A stretch of DNA of 64,000 nucleotides from an uncultured Opitutia bacterium (GTDB lineage: Bacteria > Verrucomicrobiota > Verrucomicrobiia > Opitutales > Opitutaceae). The stretch covers positions 1-64,000 of the forward strand of contig CAIUOU010000122.1 of NCBI GenBank assembly GCA_903900845.1. Direction: 5' to 3'. Position numbers and translations under genes: made by a program. Below the pieces are notes generated by a model. That model had not been told where the DNA came from, did not search any database, and saw only the letters and a list, made by a program, of their open reading frames with translations. Of this stretch, positions 16,562-26,298 are shown piece by piece (position 1 is the first letter of the stretch; each line of letters begins with the position of its first letter).

Positions 16562-18646
16562 TCAGCGGAGCTGCTTCAGCAGAAACGCGTAGGCGAGGGC
16601 GTTCATGTAGGCGGACTGGCGGTTGTTGGCCGCGCCGCCGTGGCCGCCCTCGATGTTCTCATAATAGAGCACATCGTGACCCTGCTCGAGCATCCGCGCG
16701 ACCATCTTGCGCGCGTGGGCCGGATGCACGCGGTCGTCGCGCGTCGAGGTGGTGAACAACACGCGGGGATATTTCACGCCAGCCTTGACGTTCTGATAGG
16801 GCGAGTAGCGCGAGATATAGTCCCACTCCGCGGGGACGTCGGGATTGCCGTACTCGCCCATCCACGAGGCGCCCGCGAGGAGCGTGTGGAAACGGCGCAT
16901 ATCGAGCAGCGGCACCTGACAGACCACCGCGTTAAACAGATCGGGCCGCTGGGTGAACACCGCGCCGACAAGCAGGCCGCCGTTGCTGCCGCCCTGGATA
17001 CCCAGATGGCGCGACGCGGTCACTTTGCGTCGGACGAGATCCTCGCCGACCGCGATGAAGTCGTCGTAGGCGCGCTGGCGTTTGGCCTTGAGGGCGGCCT
17101 GGTGCCACTGGGGACCGAACTCCCCGCCACCGCGGATGTTGGCGAGGACGTAGACACCTCCGCGCTCGAGCCACGCCGCGCCCATCGCGGCCCGGTAGCC
17201 GGGCGTCTGCGACAGCTGGAATCCGCCGTAGCCGTAGAGGAGCGTCGGGTTCCTGCCGTCGAGCTTCAGTCCGCGCCGGGCGACCTGGAAATACGGGATG
17301 CGGGTGCCGTCCTTCGACACCGCCTCGTGCTGCGTGACCTCGTGCCCGTCTGCGGCGAAGAACGCCGGCAGCTGCTTCAGCAGCTCGCGTCCGGGCTGCC
17401 CCACTGTGCCCCGGTAGAGGCTCGGCGGAGTGAGGAAGTCGTCGACGGTTAGCCAGAAGTCGTCGGTTTCATCGTCGATCCCGCTCGCGGAGACGCTGCC
17501 GAACTCCGGTGCTGCGAGCGGCTCGCGGCTCCATTTCCCGGCCGCTCCCGGCGTAAGCAGGAACAGGCGGTTCCGCACGTTATCGAGCTCGTTGACGATC
17601 AGGTGGTGGCGCGTGCGGCTGTAGCCCGCGAGGGACTTCCGCGAGCCGGGTTCGAAGAGGATCGCGAAGTCGCGTTTGCCGGCATGAAAACTCTCCCACG
17701 GCAGCGCGAGGAGCGCGCCGGCCGGAAAGGTGCGGCCGCCCGTCTTCCAGTCATCGCGGAGCGTCACCAGCAGGTACTCGCGCCACGTGCCCATCCGCGC
17801 ATCGGCCGGAAGGTCCAGTTTCCGGAAACCGTCCCCGTCACGGACGAAGTGCTCCGCGGTGAAGAAGGTCACCGCGCGCCGCGCGAAATCGCGCCGGAAG
17901 CCAGGCTCGACCGTCGTGTAGGCGCTGACGCTCACGTCCGTCTTGGTGCCCTCGAAGACGACCTTCGCGGAGGCGAGCGGTGTGCCACGCCGCCATTCCT
18001 TCACGACCCGCGGGTAACCGGAGTCGGTGAGGCTGCCCGCACCAAAGTCGGTGCCGACGTACAAGGTGTCGCGGTCGCGCCACGAGGTGCCGCTCTTGGC
18101 CTCCGGGAGGGTGAAGCCGCCGGCGACGAACGTCTTCGCGATCGGATCGAATTCCCGGGTGACGGTGGCGTCGGCGCCGCCGCGCGAGAGACTGAGCAGC
18201 ACGCGGTCGAGGTCGGGCTCCAGCCAGTCGGCGCCCTTCCATACCCAATTCTCCTTTTCCGCGGTGGAAAGGACGTCGAGGTCGAGGACCGTTTCCCACT
18301 TCGGCTCGGGTTTCCTGAATTCCTCGAGCGACGTGCGACGCCAGACCCCGCGGGGGTTCCGCGCGTCGCGCCAGAAGTTGTAATAGTGCGCGCCCTGTTT
18401 GGAGACGTACGGGATGCGCTCCTTTGAATCGAGGATCGCGAGCAGCCGCTCCTGGATCGGCTTGAAGTCGGGCTGGGCTTCCAGTTCGCGCTGCGAGACC
18501 GCGTTGCGATCGCGGGCCCACGCGAGCGAGCGCTCGGCGGTCACTTCCTCAAGCCAGACATACGGATCGGCGGGCGGAGGAGTCTGCGCGTTCAAGGATG
18601 GCAGGACGGCAAGCGCCGCGAGGGCGAGACGGGGTCTGGTGGGCAT
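16562..18646 (-). CDS. Prolyl oligopeptidase family serine peptidase (S9A)
   Basis: Secreted S9A peptidase of 694 residues with a signal peptide (MPTRPRLALAALAVLPSLNA) from the ATG at 18646; an upstream start at 18763 would add 39 non-family residues. A seven-bladed propeller precedes the alpha/beta-hydrolase domain. The catalytic triad is Ser in IQGGSNGGLLVG (about 552), Asp in TSTRDDRVHP (about 637) and His in IEGGHGGAANN (about 666). The AYDDFIAVGEDLVRR motif is also typical. It cleaves after proline in short peptides, here in the periplasm. It is last in a long minus-strand run, 55 bases after ftcD. Confidence 0.93.
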   Translation of the reverse strand: MPTRPRLALAALAVLPSLNAQTPPPADPYVWLEEVTAERSLAWARDRNAVSQRELEAQPDFKPIQERLLAILDSKERIPYVSKQGAHYYNFWRDARNPRGVWRRTSLEEFRKPEPKWETVLDLDVLSTAEKENWVWKGADWLEPDLDRVLLSLSRGGADATVTREFDPIAKTFVAGGFTLPEAKSGTSWRDRDTLYVGTDFGAGSLTDSGYPRVVKEWRRGTPLASAKVVFEGTKTDVSVSAYTTVEPGFRRDFARRAVTFFTAEHFVRDGDGFRKLDLPADARMGTWREYLLVTLRDDWKTGGRTFPAGALLALPWESFHAGKRDFAILFEPGSRKSLAGYSRTRHHLIVNELDNVRNRLFLLTPGAAGKWSREPLAAPEFGSVSASGIDDETDDFWLTVDDFLTPPSLYRGTVGQPGRELLKQLPAFFAADGHEVTQHEAVSKDGTRIPYFQVARRGLKLDGRNPTLLYGYGGFQLSQTPGYRAAMGAAWLERGGVYVLANIRGGGEFGPQWHQAALKAKRQRAYDDFIAVGEDLVRRKVTASRHLGIQGGSNGGLLVGAVFTQRPDLFNAVVCQVPLLDMRRFHTLLAGASWMGEYGNPDVPAEWDYISRYSPYQNVKAGVKYPRVLFTTSTRDDRVHPAHARKMVARMLEQGHDVLYYENIEGGHGGAANNRQSAYMNALAYAFLLKQLR

Positions 18647-18701
18647 GGCCGTACGGTGCGCGACGCGGCCGCTTTGCCAAACCGTGTTTTCACCTTTGCC
18701 G

Positions 18702-19712
18702 TCAGGTTTTACCCAGCAGCCTTTCAATGACCCGCGCCTTGGGATCGAAGGGACGGAGATCATCCAGGCCCAGACCGCGCACGGCCTTGTCGAGCAAGCG
18801 GTCCTCTTCGGCTCCGACCGCCGCCCCCGCGAAGTGCCGGCCCGCTGCCAGCAGGGAACCCAGCGGCAGGAGGCCGATCAGTTCGGATCCGGTCACGCGG
18901 ACGCCGCGCGCCGCCGCGGCGTGGCGCACCGCCTCGAACGCGGCGTGGACCGGTGTCACCGCGAGGTCGGGGAGATTCATGGAGACCTGCGCCCGGCCGT
19001 ACTCGGGGATGTACCACCCCATCGCCTTTGCGGCGCGCAGCGTGCCGGGAACGTGTTTCTCCGCACCGCCGGGGAATCGGATCACCCGGCCCGAGGTTCG
19101 GACGTCGCACGCGATCTCATGCGCGAGGTCGCGGGAGGTCGTGTCGAGGTTGACGTTGTACGCGGCAAGAAAATCGCGCGCGCCGATGACGGTCGCGCCG
19201 CGCCGGGCGTCGAAGGCGGCGGGCCCGAAGTCGGGTCGCCATTCCGGACGAGAAAGCTTCGCCGCGATCCCCTCGTACTCGCCGGCGCGGATGTCAGCGA
19301 GGTTGCGGCGCGCAGGGTCCGGCTGGGCGTGCTCGTAGAGGTAGACGGGCAGGTTGAGCTCGCGTCCGACGCGCTCGGCCAGCGCGCGGGCGAGGACCGC
19401 GGCTTCGTCGAGCGTGATCCCGCTGACCGGCACCAGCGGGCAGACATCGGTCGCGCCGAGGCGCGGGTGCTCGCCGTGGTGGCGAGTCATGTCGATCAAT
19501 TCCCCGGCGCGGCGGATGGCGCGGAACGCGGCTTCAGTCACCGAGGCCGGTGCGCCGGCGAACGTGACGACCGTGCGGTTAGCGCTGTGGCCCGGGTCGA
19601 TGTGCAGCACTTTCGCGCCCGGTACGGAACCGATCGTCTCGGCAATGGCACGGATGACCGCGGGGTCGCGGCCCTCGCTGAAGTTGGGGACGCACTCGAG
19701 GACCGGCGTCAT
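18702..19712 (-). CDS. ftcD: Glutamate formimidoyltransferase
   Basis: Transfers the formimino group of N-formimino-L-glutamate to tetrahydrofolate, the last step of one histidine degradation route. The 336-residue chain matches the transferase domain alone: LECVPNFSEGRD at the start, LHIDPGHSANRTVVTFAG, HHGEHPRLGATDVCPLVP (catalytic His region), LPVYLYEHA, and the GWYIPEYGRAQVSMNL block. The cyclodeaminase domain found in the animal enzyme is absent. No hut genes are nearby. Its ATG overlaps the stop of the Tm-1-like gene, so the two are co-translated; this hints at a role in one-carbon metabolism with that unknown family. Confidence 0.9.
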   Translation of the reverse strand: MTPVLECVPNFSEGRDPAVIRAIAETIGSVPGAKVLHIDPGHSANRTVVTFAGAPASVTEAAFRAIRRAGELIDMTRHHGEHPRLGATDVCPLVPVSGITLDEAAVLARALAERVGRELNLPVYLYEHAQPDPARRNLADIRAGEYEGIAAKLSRPEWRPDFGPAAFDARRGATVIGARDFLAAYNVNLDTTSRDLAHEIACDVRTSGRVIRFPGGAEKHVPGTLRAAKAMGWYIPEYGRAQVSMNLPDLAVTPVHAAFEAVRHAAAARGVRVTGSELIGLLPLGSLLAAGRHFAGAAVGAEEDRLLDKAVRGLGLDDLRPFDPKARVIERLLGKT

Positions 19713-20926
19713 GCGCGGCCGAGGGAATGCAGCAAGGTTTCAGCGCAGGCGCGCGCGAACGCGCGGTCGTTGATCTCGACGTCGAGTTCGACCACCGGGA
19801 TGTCGGACCGCAGCCCAGCCTTCACGGCGGAGAAAAGCGCGGCATCGGCCGCCGGGTCATGGAATGGCTTTCCGGCGGCGCTGATCACGCTGATCGCGCG
19901 GCGAGGGATGAGGAAGGTGACCGGCGCCGGGTAGCGGTTGAGCTTTTCCGCCAAAATCCGTCCGAGCTCGGCGCATTCCGCGGGCGTGGTGCGCATGAGC
20001 GTCACCTGCGCGTTGTGTTGGTAGAAATTCCGTCCGGCGAACCTCGCCGGCACGGTGGACGGCTCGCCGAAGTTCACCATGTCGAGGCAGCCGGGAGTGA
20101 CGATGGCGGGGATTTTCGCGCGCGCGGTGGCGTCGAGGCGCTCCGGCCCGGCGGTCAGCACGCCGCCGACAAGTTCGTCGGCCCATTCCGTGGTGGTGAT
20201 GTCGAGCACGCCGGCGACGAGCCCGCTGCCGATGAGGGATTCCATCGCTCGGCCGCCGTTGCCGGTGGCGGCGAAGACCAGCACCTCGTAGCCGGCCTCC
20301 TCGAGGATCCGCTTGGCCTCGGTGACGCACGACGTCGTGTTGCCGAACATGCTGGCGACGATGAGCGGCCGATCGGCGGTGGCGGAAGGGGAGGCTTGGC
20401 GGGACTCGACCATGCCGCAGACCGCACCGGCGGCGTTGGCGAAGATGGCTCGCGAGACGCGGTTGATGCCGGCGACGTCCACGACGGCGGGCATCATCGT
20501 GATGTCGGTGGTGCCGACGTAGTGCGCGGTCTGGCCGCTCGCGAGGGTCGACACCATCAGCTTGGGGAGGCCGATGGGCAGGGCGCGCATGCCGGAGGTG
20601 GCGATGGCGGTGCCGCCGCCGCCGCCGAGCGAGATCACTCCCTGGATCCTTCCGGTGACGGCCATTTCTGAGAGAATCGCGGCCGCCCCGCGGCCCATGA
20701 GCGAGACGGATTCGCCGCGGTCCTTGCGCGCGAGGATCTCCCGCCAGTTTTCGCCGCCGCGCGCGGCGACTTCCTCGGCGGTGACGTCGGGTTTGATCGT
20801 CGGCGCGCCGAGGCACCCCACGTTGATCAGCAGCGGGATATGTCCGCGGGCGCGGATGCGGTCGGCGACGAACGCGTGTTCCGGGCCCTTGGTGTCGAAG
20901 GTGCCGAGGACGGCGATGGTGGGCAT
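19709..20926 (-). CDS. Tm-1-like ATP-binding protein (UPF0261)
   Basis: A 405-residue member of UPF0261, the family of the N-terminal domain of plant Tm-1. Conserved blocks are IAVLGTFDTKGPEHAFVADR at the N-terminus, ISLGGGGGTAIATSGMRALP (nucleotide-binding Gly-rich loop), GTTDITMMPAVVDVAGIN, FGNTTSCVTEAKRILE, VFAATGNGGRAMESLI and the C-terminal FLIPRRAISVISAAGKPFHD. In plants this domain is fused to a TIM barrel like the one encoded at 26848-27714; here the two halves are separate genes. Its biochemical role in bacteria is not settled. Its stop overlaps ftcD by 4 bases. Confidence 0.9.
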   Translation of the reverse strand: MPTIAVLGTFDTKGPEHAFVADRIRARGHIPLLINVGCLGAPTIKPDVTAEEVAARGGENWREILARKDRGESVSLMGRGAAAILSEMAVTGRIQGVISLGGGGGTAIATSGMRALPIGLPKLMVSTLASGQTAHYVGTTDITMMPAVVDVAGINRVSRAIFANAAGAVCGMVESRQASPSATADRPLIVASMFGNTTSCVTEAKRILEEAGYEVLVFAATGNGGRAMESLIGSGLVAGVLDITTTEWADELVGGVLTAGPERLDATARAKIPAIVTPGCLDMVNFGEPSTVPARFAGRNFYQHNAQVTLMRTTPAECAELGRILAEKLNRYPAPVTFLIPRRAISVISAAGKPFHDPAADAALFSAVKAGLRSDIPVVELDVEINDRAFARACAETLLHSLGRA

Positions 20927-20966
20927 GGGGTGGCGGGGAAGCGGACGTGCGTTCGCCGCGAGGGTT

Positions 20967-21422
20967 TCAGCGCGGCGGCGCGAGGAAGCGCGTCCGCAGG
21001 CCTTCCGGTGAGTAAACCTGGAAATCGCGATCCAAGGTCACGAGTTCGAGGTCGGCCGCGATGGCGAAAGCCGCGAGGTAGGCGTCCATCCAAACTTTCG
21101 GGGAAGCGGTTTCGCGGGAGGCGAGGCGATGCCAGAGCGCGGAGAGGCCGCGTGGTTCTTCCCGCACCCGCACGGAAGGAAGCCGTTCCAGCGCGGCCAG
21201 GGCGGCGAGGGCGTGGCGGTTGGTCATACCCTCGGCTCCGTAGCGCGCGAGCATCCGCGGGGAAGTCACCAGCCGCAGGTAGCTCTGTTGCGTCGCGCGG
21301 CAGAAAACGGCCGGATTCGCCGGAGTGGCCGCTTCGAGACTCGCGAGACTGGTCGCGTGGAACTCGTGGGTGGAAAAGGTCGCCGCGACCCAGACGTTGG
21401 AGTCAATGAGCGAGCCCGCCAC
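20967..21422 (-). CDS. PIN-domain toxin, VapC type
   Basis: A 151-residue PIN-domain ribonuclease, the toxin of a type II pair. The three acidic clusters are LIDSNVWVAA (Asp near residue 7), WMDAYLAAFA (Asp near 113) and LVTLDRDF (Asp near 130), the metal site of PIN nucleases. Translation appears to start at GTG 21422, inside the end of the antitoxin gene, with a 20-bp overlap that implies coupling. It is embedded in the long minus-strand metabolic run, 40 bases before the Tm-1-like gene. Confidence 0.88.
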   Translation of the reverse strand: MAGSLIDSNVWVAATFSTHEFHATSLASLEAATPANPAVFCRATQQSYLRLVTSPRMLARYGAEGMTNRHALAALAALERLPSVRVREEPRGLSALWHRLASRETASPKVWMDAYLAAFAIAADLELVTLDRDFQVYSPEGLRTRFLAPPR

Positions 21423-21708
21423 GGTTCAGATCCTCTTCGGCGATGATTTCCTGTTCCAGGGCGACGATTTCCCGGGCGCTCATCCTCTTCCCCGGGGTGC
21501 CGGCGCGGCAGTTGAACACTGGGAAGCCCTGCGGGCTCACCCCGAGGCCCTTGGGCAATTGCTCGGGTTTGGCGACCGCGGAGCTTTCGAGGCCCAAGCC
21601 ACGCCGCAGTGCACTGGCGGCGACGTCCTTGAGCTTCAGGCGATCGTGCACGCTCCGGAGCTTGAGCTCCCGCACGAGGTCATCGGGCAGGTCGAGCGTG
21701 GTCTTCAT
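21403..21708 (-). CDS. VapB-type antitoxin
   Basis: A 101-residue antitoxin for the overlapping PIN toxin. The N-terminus MKTTLDLPDDLVRELKLRSV followed by KLKDVAASALRRGL is the ribbon-helix-helix arrangement that binds operator DNA. The C-terminal part (MSAREIVALEQEIIAEEDL) is acidic and would bind the toxin. The ATG at 21708 is chosen because the upstream extension to 21759 has no family similarity. Such pairs usually repress their own promoter, expected in the 85-bp gap 21709-21793, but I cannot see a clear palindrome there. Confidence 0.82.
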   Translation of the reverse strand: MKTTLDLPDDLVRELKLRSVHDRLKLKDVAASALRRGLGLESSAVAKPEQLPKGLGVSPQGFPVFNCRAGTPGKRMSAREIVALEQEIIAEEDLNRGGLAH

Positions 21709-21793
21709 GAGGCCAGAAAACCAGCAAACCAGCTTGCCGTCAAGCTGGGTGCCGACCAAGCGACCGGTCCTGCCCGTTCGATCTTTGGGCGAC

Positions 21794-24700
21794 CTACTTT
21801 CCCCCGACCCACTTCACGGCGTTCACCAGCAGGGTCTTGAACGCGGGGTGGTCATGCGTGCGCTCGTCGTGGCCGAGAGTGAAGCCGACGACCTTCGCGG
21901 TATCGTGGCGGGTGATCCAAGCCACCGGGTGTGGCTGGCCGAACTTGATGCTGGGTGAGCTCGCCGCGAGCACCTCGATCGCGGAGGTGCCGGCCGGGAT
22001 TTTTTCCGGCTCCGCGTTCACGTAATAAAGTTCATCGATCACCTCGAACTTCGCTGGCACGCCGCGCATGATGGGGTGTTCGGCCTTGAGCACGTTCACC
22101 GAGTACGGTCCGAGCTTGTCGTGACCGCGGGAGCCGCCGCCCACAAGTTTGGCGTTCAGCTCCGGCCAGTTCTGGAAGGCGTACCAGGTGCCCGGGTGCA
22201 GCATCACGATGCCTTTGCCCGCGGCCGCGAAGGCGAACAGCGCCTTCCGGTAGGCCGGGGTGTCGAAAAACATCCGGTTCACGCTCACGACTGCGACGTC
22301 GGCCGCGGCCAACTCGGCCGCCGCTTGATCGCGGTCCTCGGTGTAGGCGACGCTGAAGCCGGCCGCGCGGAGCGTGGCGCTATCGGTCGCGCCGAAGAAC
22401 TCCGTGAACTTGTGCGAGCTGCCGCCGCCGATGATGAGCACGCGGGTCTTGCCCGTCTCCCACTGCACCTTTTCCACGGGGGGCAGCGGGCGGTCGTTCT
22501 TCCCGCCTTCCTTCGGGCCCTCGGTCGCCGTCTTGCCGGCGACGGCAGCCGCGGCGGGTTGCGGCGTTCCGGTGGTTTTGGCGGCGGCTTTGCCCTTGCC
22601 GGCTTTCTTGGCCGGAGCCGGAGCGCTGCCGGCGGAGGCCGGCGTGCTGGTCGAGGCGAGGAACGCGATGACATCCCTGAGGCCGTCCGCCCCCAGGCCC
22701 TCAAGGCCCTCCGGCATCAACGAACGACGCGTGTTCTCGCGGCCCGTGATGTCTTCCCGGCGCACCTCGGTGTCGCCGCCCTGATTGCGGATCGTGACGG
22801 TGTTGGCGTTCTCGTTCACGATGACGCCGACGAGCGTCTCACCCTTCCTGGTCGTGAGGTTCCACTGCCAGTAGTTCGGCTCCACCTGGCGGTTTGGATC
22901 CACGATGTGCGTGAGCAGCTCCAAGGTGCTCTTCGAGCCGATTCCGGCGAGCGGCGGACCGACGTCGCGCAGGCCGATGTCGCCGTACTTGTGGCAGATC
23001 GCGCACGCGGCGGTGAACACCATGCGGCCGTTGGCCACGTTCCCGGCCTTGGTGACCTCGGGCATGAGCTTGGCGATGAGTTCGTCCTTCTGACCGGCCT
23101 CGGGGCTGAGTTTCTCGAGCACGTTGGCGGCGGCGTTGGCGACCGCGCGGTTCGGGTGGGTGCGGAGGCGGGCGAGGTTGCCGGGGCCGACTTCCTTGGT
23201 GGCGATCGCGCCGGAGCGCAGCGCCTCCAGCAAGGCCTGGGAAGTCTCGGGCCGGCGGATGATCTGCTCGAAGACGGTAGGCGATTGCGTGGCCTTGAAC
23301 GCTTCGATCAGCACGGCATCGGCATCCTTGCCGGGCGCGGCTCCGAGGGCGGCGGTGAGCGCGCCGCGAAGGGAGGAGGAGGTGCCCGGCTCCTTGAGCA
23401 GTTCGGCGACGGCGGCGAGCGCGGGCGGGCGGGACTGTTTCAGGCTGAGGAGGCTGGCGGCGATTTCGGCGCGCCGGGCGTCGGGCTGCGCGCGGTCGAC
23501 GAGGTCGCGCTGCATCTGGCGCACCACCGGCTCGGCGGCTGCGGCGAGCTGGCCGGTGCGGTCCCACTTCGCCACGAGCTGCAGGGCGGCGGCCACGGTG
23601 GCCGAGTCGCCGAGCAGGCGCTGCAGAAGGCGGCCGGTGGCGGCGTCGACGACCGCCGGAGTGTTCTCCTGCTGGGCGAGACCGCGGAGCAGCGCCACCT
23701 TCACCGGCGCGTTCGCGGCCGGCGCGTTGGCCGCGACTTGGACGAGCGCGGCGGCGCGATCAGCCGGGACGGCGGGCGCGAGGGCGGAGACAAGGGAGGC
23801 GAGGGCGGCGGAGTTGGGGGCGTTAAGCGCCAAGGTAAGATACTCCGCGGCGTGGTCCGCCGCGGCGGCGATCAGCGCCGAACGCGTCCAGTCATCGTTG
23901 GCGCGCGCGTACTCGGCCAGAACCGCTTCGCGTTGCGCGGGCGTGGTGGCGGTGCGGGCGGCGGCGTGACGCTGCTCGGCGAGGCTGCCGATCGGCGGGC
24001 GGGAGACGGCGGCGAGGGCCTTGGCGCCGGCGGCGCCGTGGTTTTCCAGCGCGAGGCGCCACGCCAGCTTCTTCACATGGGCGTTGGGGCTGGTCTCGAT
24101 CGCGCGCACGAGGCCCGGCAGGTCGCGGCGGTCGAGCGCCGGCGCCGCGAGTTTCCGCGCCTCCTTGTGCTGCACGCGCCAGATGCGCGAGAAATAGTGG
24201 TCACGATCCGGGCGGACCGCGGCGTTGGCGGGACCGTGGACCGGGCCGCGGGTATCGTTGTGGATCACCGCCTGGTTGTAGAAATCGATCACATAGAGCG
24301 CGCCGTCGGGTCCGACGCGGGTCTCGATCGGCCGGAACCAAAGGTCGCGGCTGCGCATGAACTCCGTCTGCTCGCGGCCTGTTTCACGGGAAACCTCGTA
24401 GCTCACGCCCTCGCGGCGCACGAACTGATGGTGGACGATGTTGAGCGTCGGCTCGCCGGTGAAGTAACTGTAATTCCAGCGTTCCGGCCAGGCGCCGCCC
24501 TCGTAGAGAGCACATCCGGCGGCGGCGGTGAAGCGCCCCACTTGGTCGATCTGCGCGTAGGCCTGCTCCGGCCAGGTCAGGAGCGGGAACGTCGGTTGGT
24601 TCACGATCAGGCCCTTCCACGAGGTCGTGCCGGGGATCTTGCCTTTCGCCAGCACGCTTTCGGGCAGCAGGGTGTGGAAAAACACCGTGCCGCTCGTGGG

Positions 24701-26248
24701 CTGCGTCCAGAAAATCTGACCGTCCCACGTGGTCTCGAGGCCCCAGGTGTTGCCATTGCGACTGCTGTATTGCTCGAACGCGGAGCCGTCGGGCTTGAAG
24801 CGCACGACGCCGCTGCCGCCGGTGGCGAAGGTACGCAGGCCGTCACCCGACTTCACCTCGCCCGAGGAGTAGCCGTGCGTCGCGTAGATCCAGCCGTCGA
24901 GGCCCCAGCGCAGGTTGTTGATGACCGCGTGCGTGTCGCGGATGCCGAGTCCGGTGTAGAGCTTCACGCGGCGGTCGGCCACGCCGTCGCCGTCGGTATC
25001 TTCCAGGAACCAGATGTCGGGCGCCGCCGCGGTAATCACGCCGTTGCGGTGCAAAACAAAGCTGGTGACGAGCTCGAGCTGGTCGGCGAACACCTGCTTG
25101 CGGTCCATCACGCCATCACCGTCGGTGTCGGAAAGGATGGAGATGCGGTCCTCGGGTGCGCGGTCGGCGCGGGCGCCGCGCAGGTAGCCGCTGTCCTTCC
25201 ACGGCTCGACGTTGGGAGTGCGGCGGCCGTTGGGGTATTCGGGGGTCTCGGCGACCCACAAACGGCCGCGTTCGTCCCAGTCCAGGTTCATGACCTTGTT
25301 CACCAGCGGTTCGGCGGCAACGAGGGACAGGTTGAACTCGGGGTGGACTTCGATCTTGGCGGCGGCTTTCGACGGGTGCGTGGGGCCGTCGGCCGGATAA
25401 CGTAGCGTGTCGCCCAGCTCCTCGGGGCGGCAGAGCTCGTCGACGTTGGCGCGCTGGCCGGCCCAGGCGATGCCGCGGAGGATGATGGCGCGGTAGTTCG
25501 CGCGGTTGAAGTTCTCGTGGAGGTGGCCGGGGATGGAGACGAAGGCGCGGTACGGCTTTGCGGCGCCCTCGAGGCGTCGCTCGTAGGTCCACATCTGCGG
25601 CTGGACGTCGTAAATGTTGACGCCCTTGCGCAGAGCGACCGCCTCGGCGGCACGGGCCTGGGCCTCGCGGTTGCCGCGCCCGCCGGTGTCGATCGCCTTC
25701 GGGGTGTAGGCGGTGGCGAGGACGCGGGCCTCGGGCAGGAGGTCGAGATCGTAGTAGATCTCGTCGTTCATGGCCCAGTTGGAGACCCCGTTGGTGATCG
25801 GGTGGTCGCGATCGGTGAAATAGAGATGCATGGGCGCCTCGAGCCACTTGGTGACGCCCTGCCGCCACGTTCCGCCCATGATTGGTTTGAACCAATCGGG
25901 ATCGCGCGTGACCAGGCCGGCATGGATGGCGACGACGCCGCCGCCGCGCCGGAGAAACTCCATCAGGTTGGCGCGGTCCTCGGCGGCGGGGATGTTGCCG
26001 GCCTCCTGCGCGTGGAGGACCAGCACGTCGGTCTGCGCGAGCTGCTCGCGCGTCGGGAAAGCGTCGGCGGCGGTGACCTGCGCGCCGCGCGCCTGCAGCA
26101 TCGGGACCCACTCCGCCTTGAAGCGCGGGTAGTCGTGGGCGCCGGGGCCGTGCGACTTGGGGCCCGAGCGCAGAAAGACGCGAAGAGGGGGCTCGGCCGC
26201 TAACGCGGCGGAGGCGAAGGCGAGGGCGAGGAGCAAGAGGCGTTTCAT
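21794..26248 (-). CDS. Giant ThuA / PVC dehydrogenase / HEAT / cytochrome c / ThuA protein
   Basis: A 1,484-residue secreted multidomain protein with signal peptide MKRLLLLALAFASAALA. Domains in order: ThuA-like domain 1 (about 24-266, with VLVLHAQEAGNIP, VVAIHAGL); PVC-type membrane-bound dehydrogenase beta-propeller (about 290-690, with MNLDWDERGRLWVAETPEYP and SDTDGDGVMDRK); HEAT-type helical repeats (about 700-1060); a haem c domain with ACAICHKYGD (about 1083) and DVGPPLAGIG; a Lys/Ala/Pro linker (about 1200-1256); and a second ThuA-like domain (about 1266-1484, RVLIIGGGSSHKF to HPAFKTLLVNAVKWVGG). The middle is a standard PVC architecture. ThuA domains at both ends are unusual. It probably oxidises a sugar-like substrate in the periplasm. 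The cupin gene is 50 bases upstream. Confidence 0.9.
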   Translation of the reverse strand: MKRLLLLALAFASAALAAEPPLRVFLRSGPKSHGPGAHDYPRFKAEWVPMLQARGAQVTAADAFPTREQLAQTDVLVLHAQEAGNIPAAEDRANLMEFLRRGGGVVAIHAGLVTRDPDWFKPIMGGTWRQGVTKWLEAPMHLYFTDRDHPITNGVSNWAMNDEIYYDLDLLPEARVLATAYTPKAIDTGGRGNREAQARAAEAVALRKGVNIYDVQPQMWTYERRLEGAAKPYRAFVSIPGHLHENFNRANYRAIILRGIAWAGQRANVDELCRPEELGDTLRYPADGPTHPSKAAAKIEVHPEFNLSLVAAEPLVNKVMNLDWDERGRLWVAETPEYPNGRRTPNVEPWKDSGYLRGARADRAPEDRISILSDTDGDGVMDRKQVFADQLELVTSFVLHRNGVITAAAPDIWFLEDTDGDGVADRRVKLYTGLGIRDTHAVINNLRWGLDGWIYATHGYSSGEVKSGDGLRTFATGGSGVVRFKPDGSAFEQYSSRNGNTWGLETTWDGQIFWTQPTSGTVFFHTLLPESVLAKGKIPGTTSWKGLIVNQPTFPLLTWPEQAYAQIDQVGRFTAAAGCALYEGGAWPERWNYSYFTGEPTLNIVHHQFVRREGVSYEVSRETGREQTEFMRSRDLWFRPIETRVGPDGALYVIDFYNQAVIHNDTRGPVHGPANAAVRPDRDHYFSRIWRVQHKEARKLAAPALDRRDLPGLVRAIETSPNAHVKKLAWRLALENHGAAGAKALAAVSRPPIGSLAEQRHAAARTATTPAQREAVLAEYARANDDWTRSALIAAAADHAAEYLTLALNAPNSAALASLVSALAPAVPADRAAALVQVAANAPAANAPVKVALLRGLAQQENTPAVVDAATGRLLQRLLGDSATVAAALQLVAKWDRTGQLAAAAEPVVRQMQRDLVDRAQPDARRAEIAASLLSLKQSRPPALAAVAELLKEPGTSSSLRGALTAALGAAPGKDADAVLIEAFKATQSPTVFEQIIRRPETSQALLEALRSGAIATKEVGPGNLARLRTHPNRAVANAAANVLEKLSPEAGQKDELIAKLMPEVTKAGNVANGRMVFTAACAICHKYGDIGLRDVGPPLAGIGSKSTLELLTHIVDPNRQVEPNYWQWNLTTRKGETLVGVIVNENANTVTIRNQGGDTEVRREDITGRENTRRSLMPEGLEGLGADGLRDVIAFLASTSTPASAGSAPAPAKKAGKGKAAAKTTGTPQPAAAAVAGKTATEGPKEGGKNDRPLPPVEKVQWETGKTRVLIIGGGSSHKFTEFFGATDSATLRAAGFSVAYTEDRDQAAAELAAADVAVVSVNRMFFDTPAYRKALFAFAAAGKGIVMLHPGTWYAFQNWPELNAKLVGGGSRGHDKLGPYSVNVLKAEHPIMRGVPAKFEVIDELYYVNAEPEKIPAGTSAIEVLAASSPSIKFGQPHPVAWITRHDTAKVVGFTLGHDERTHDHPAFKTLLVNAVKWVGGK

Positions 26249-26298
26249 GGGGAGAGCTTTTCCAGGGGTTTCAGGGGGTCGGTGGAGCGGGGAATTTT

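Noticed and set aside
22076-25405. Open frame of 1,109 codons on the plus strand
   Set aside because: It lies fully antisense to the giant ThuA/dehydrogenase gene. Its composition (His, Gly, Arg, Val-rich, no domain) is that of a GC-rich shadow frame.
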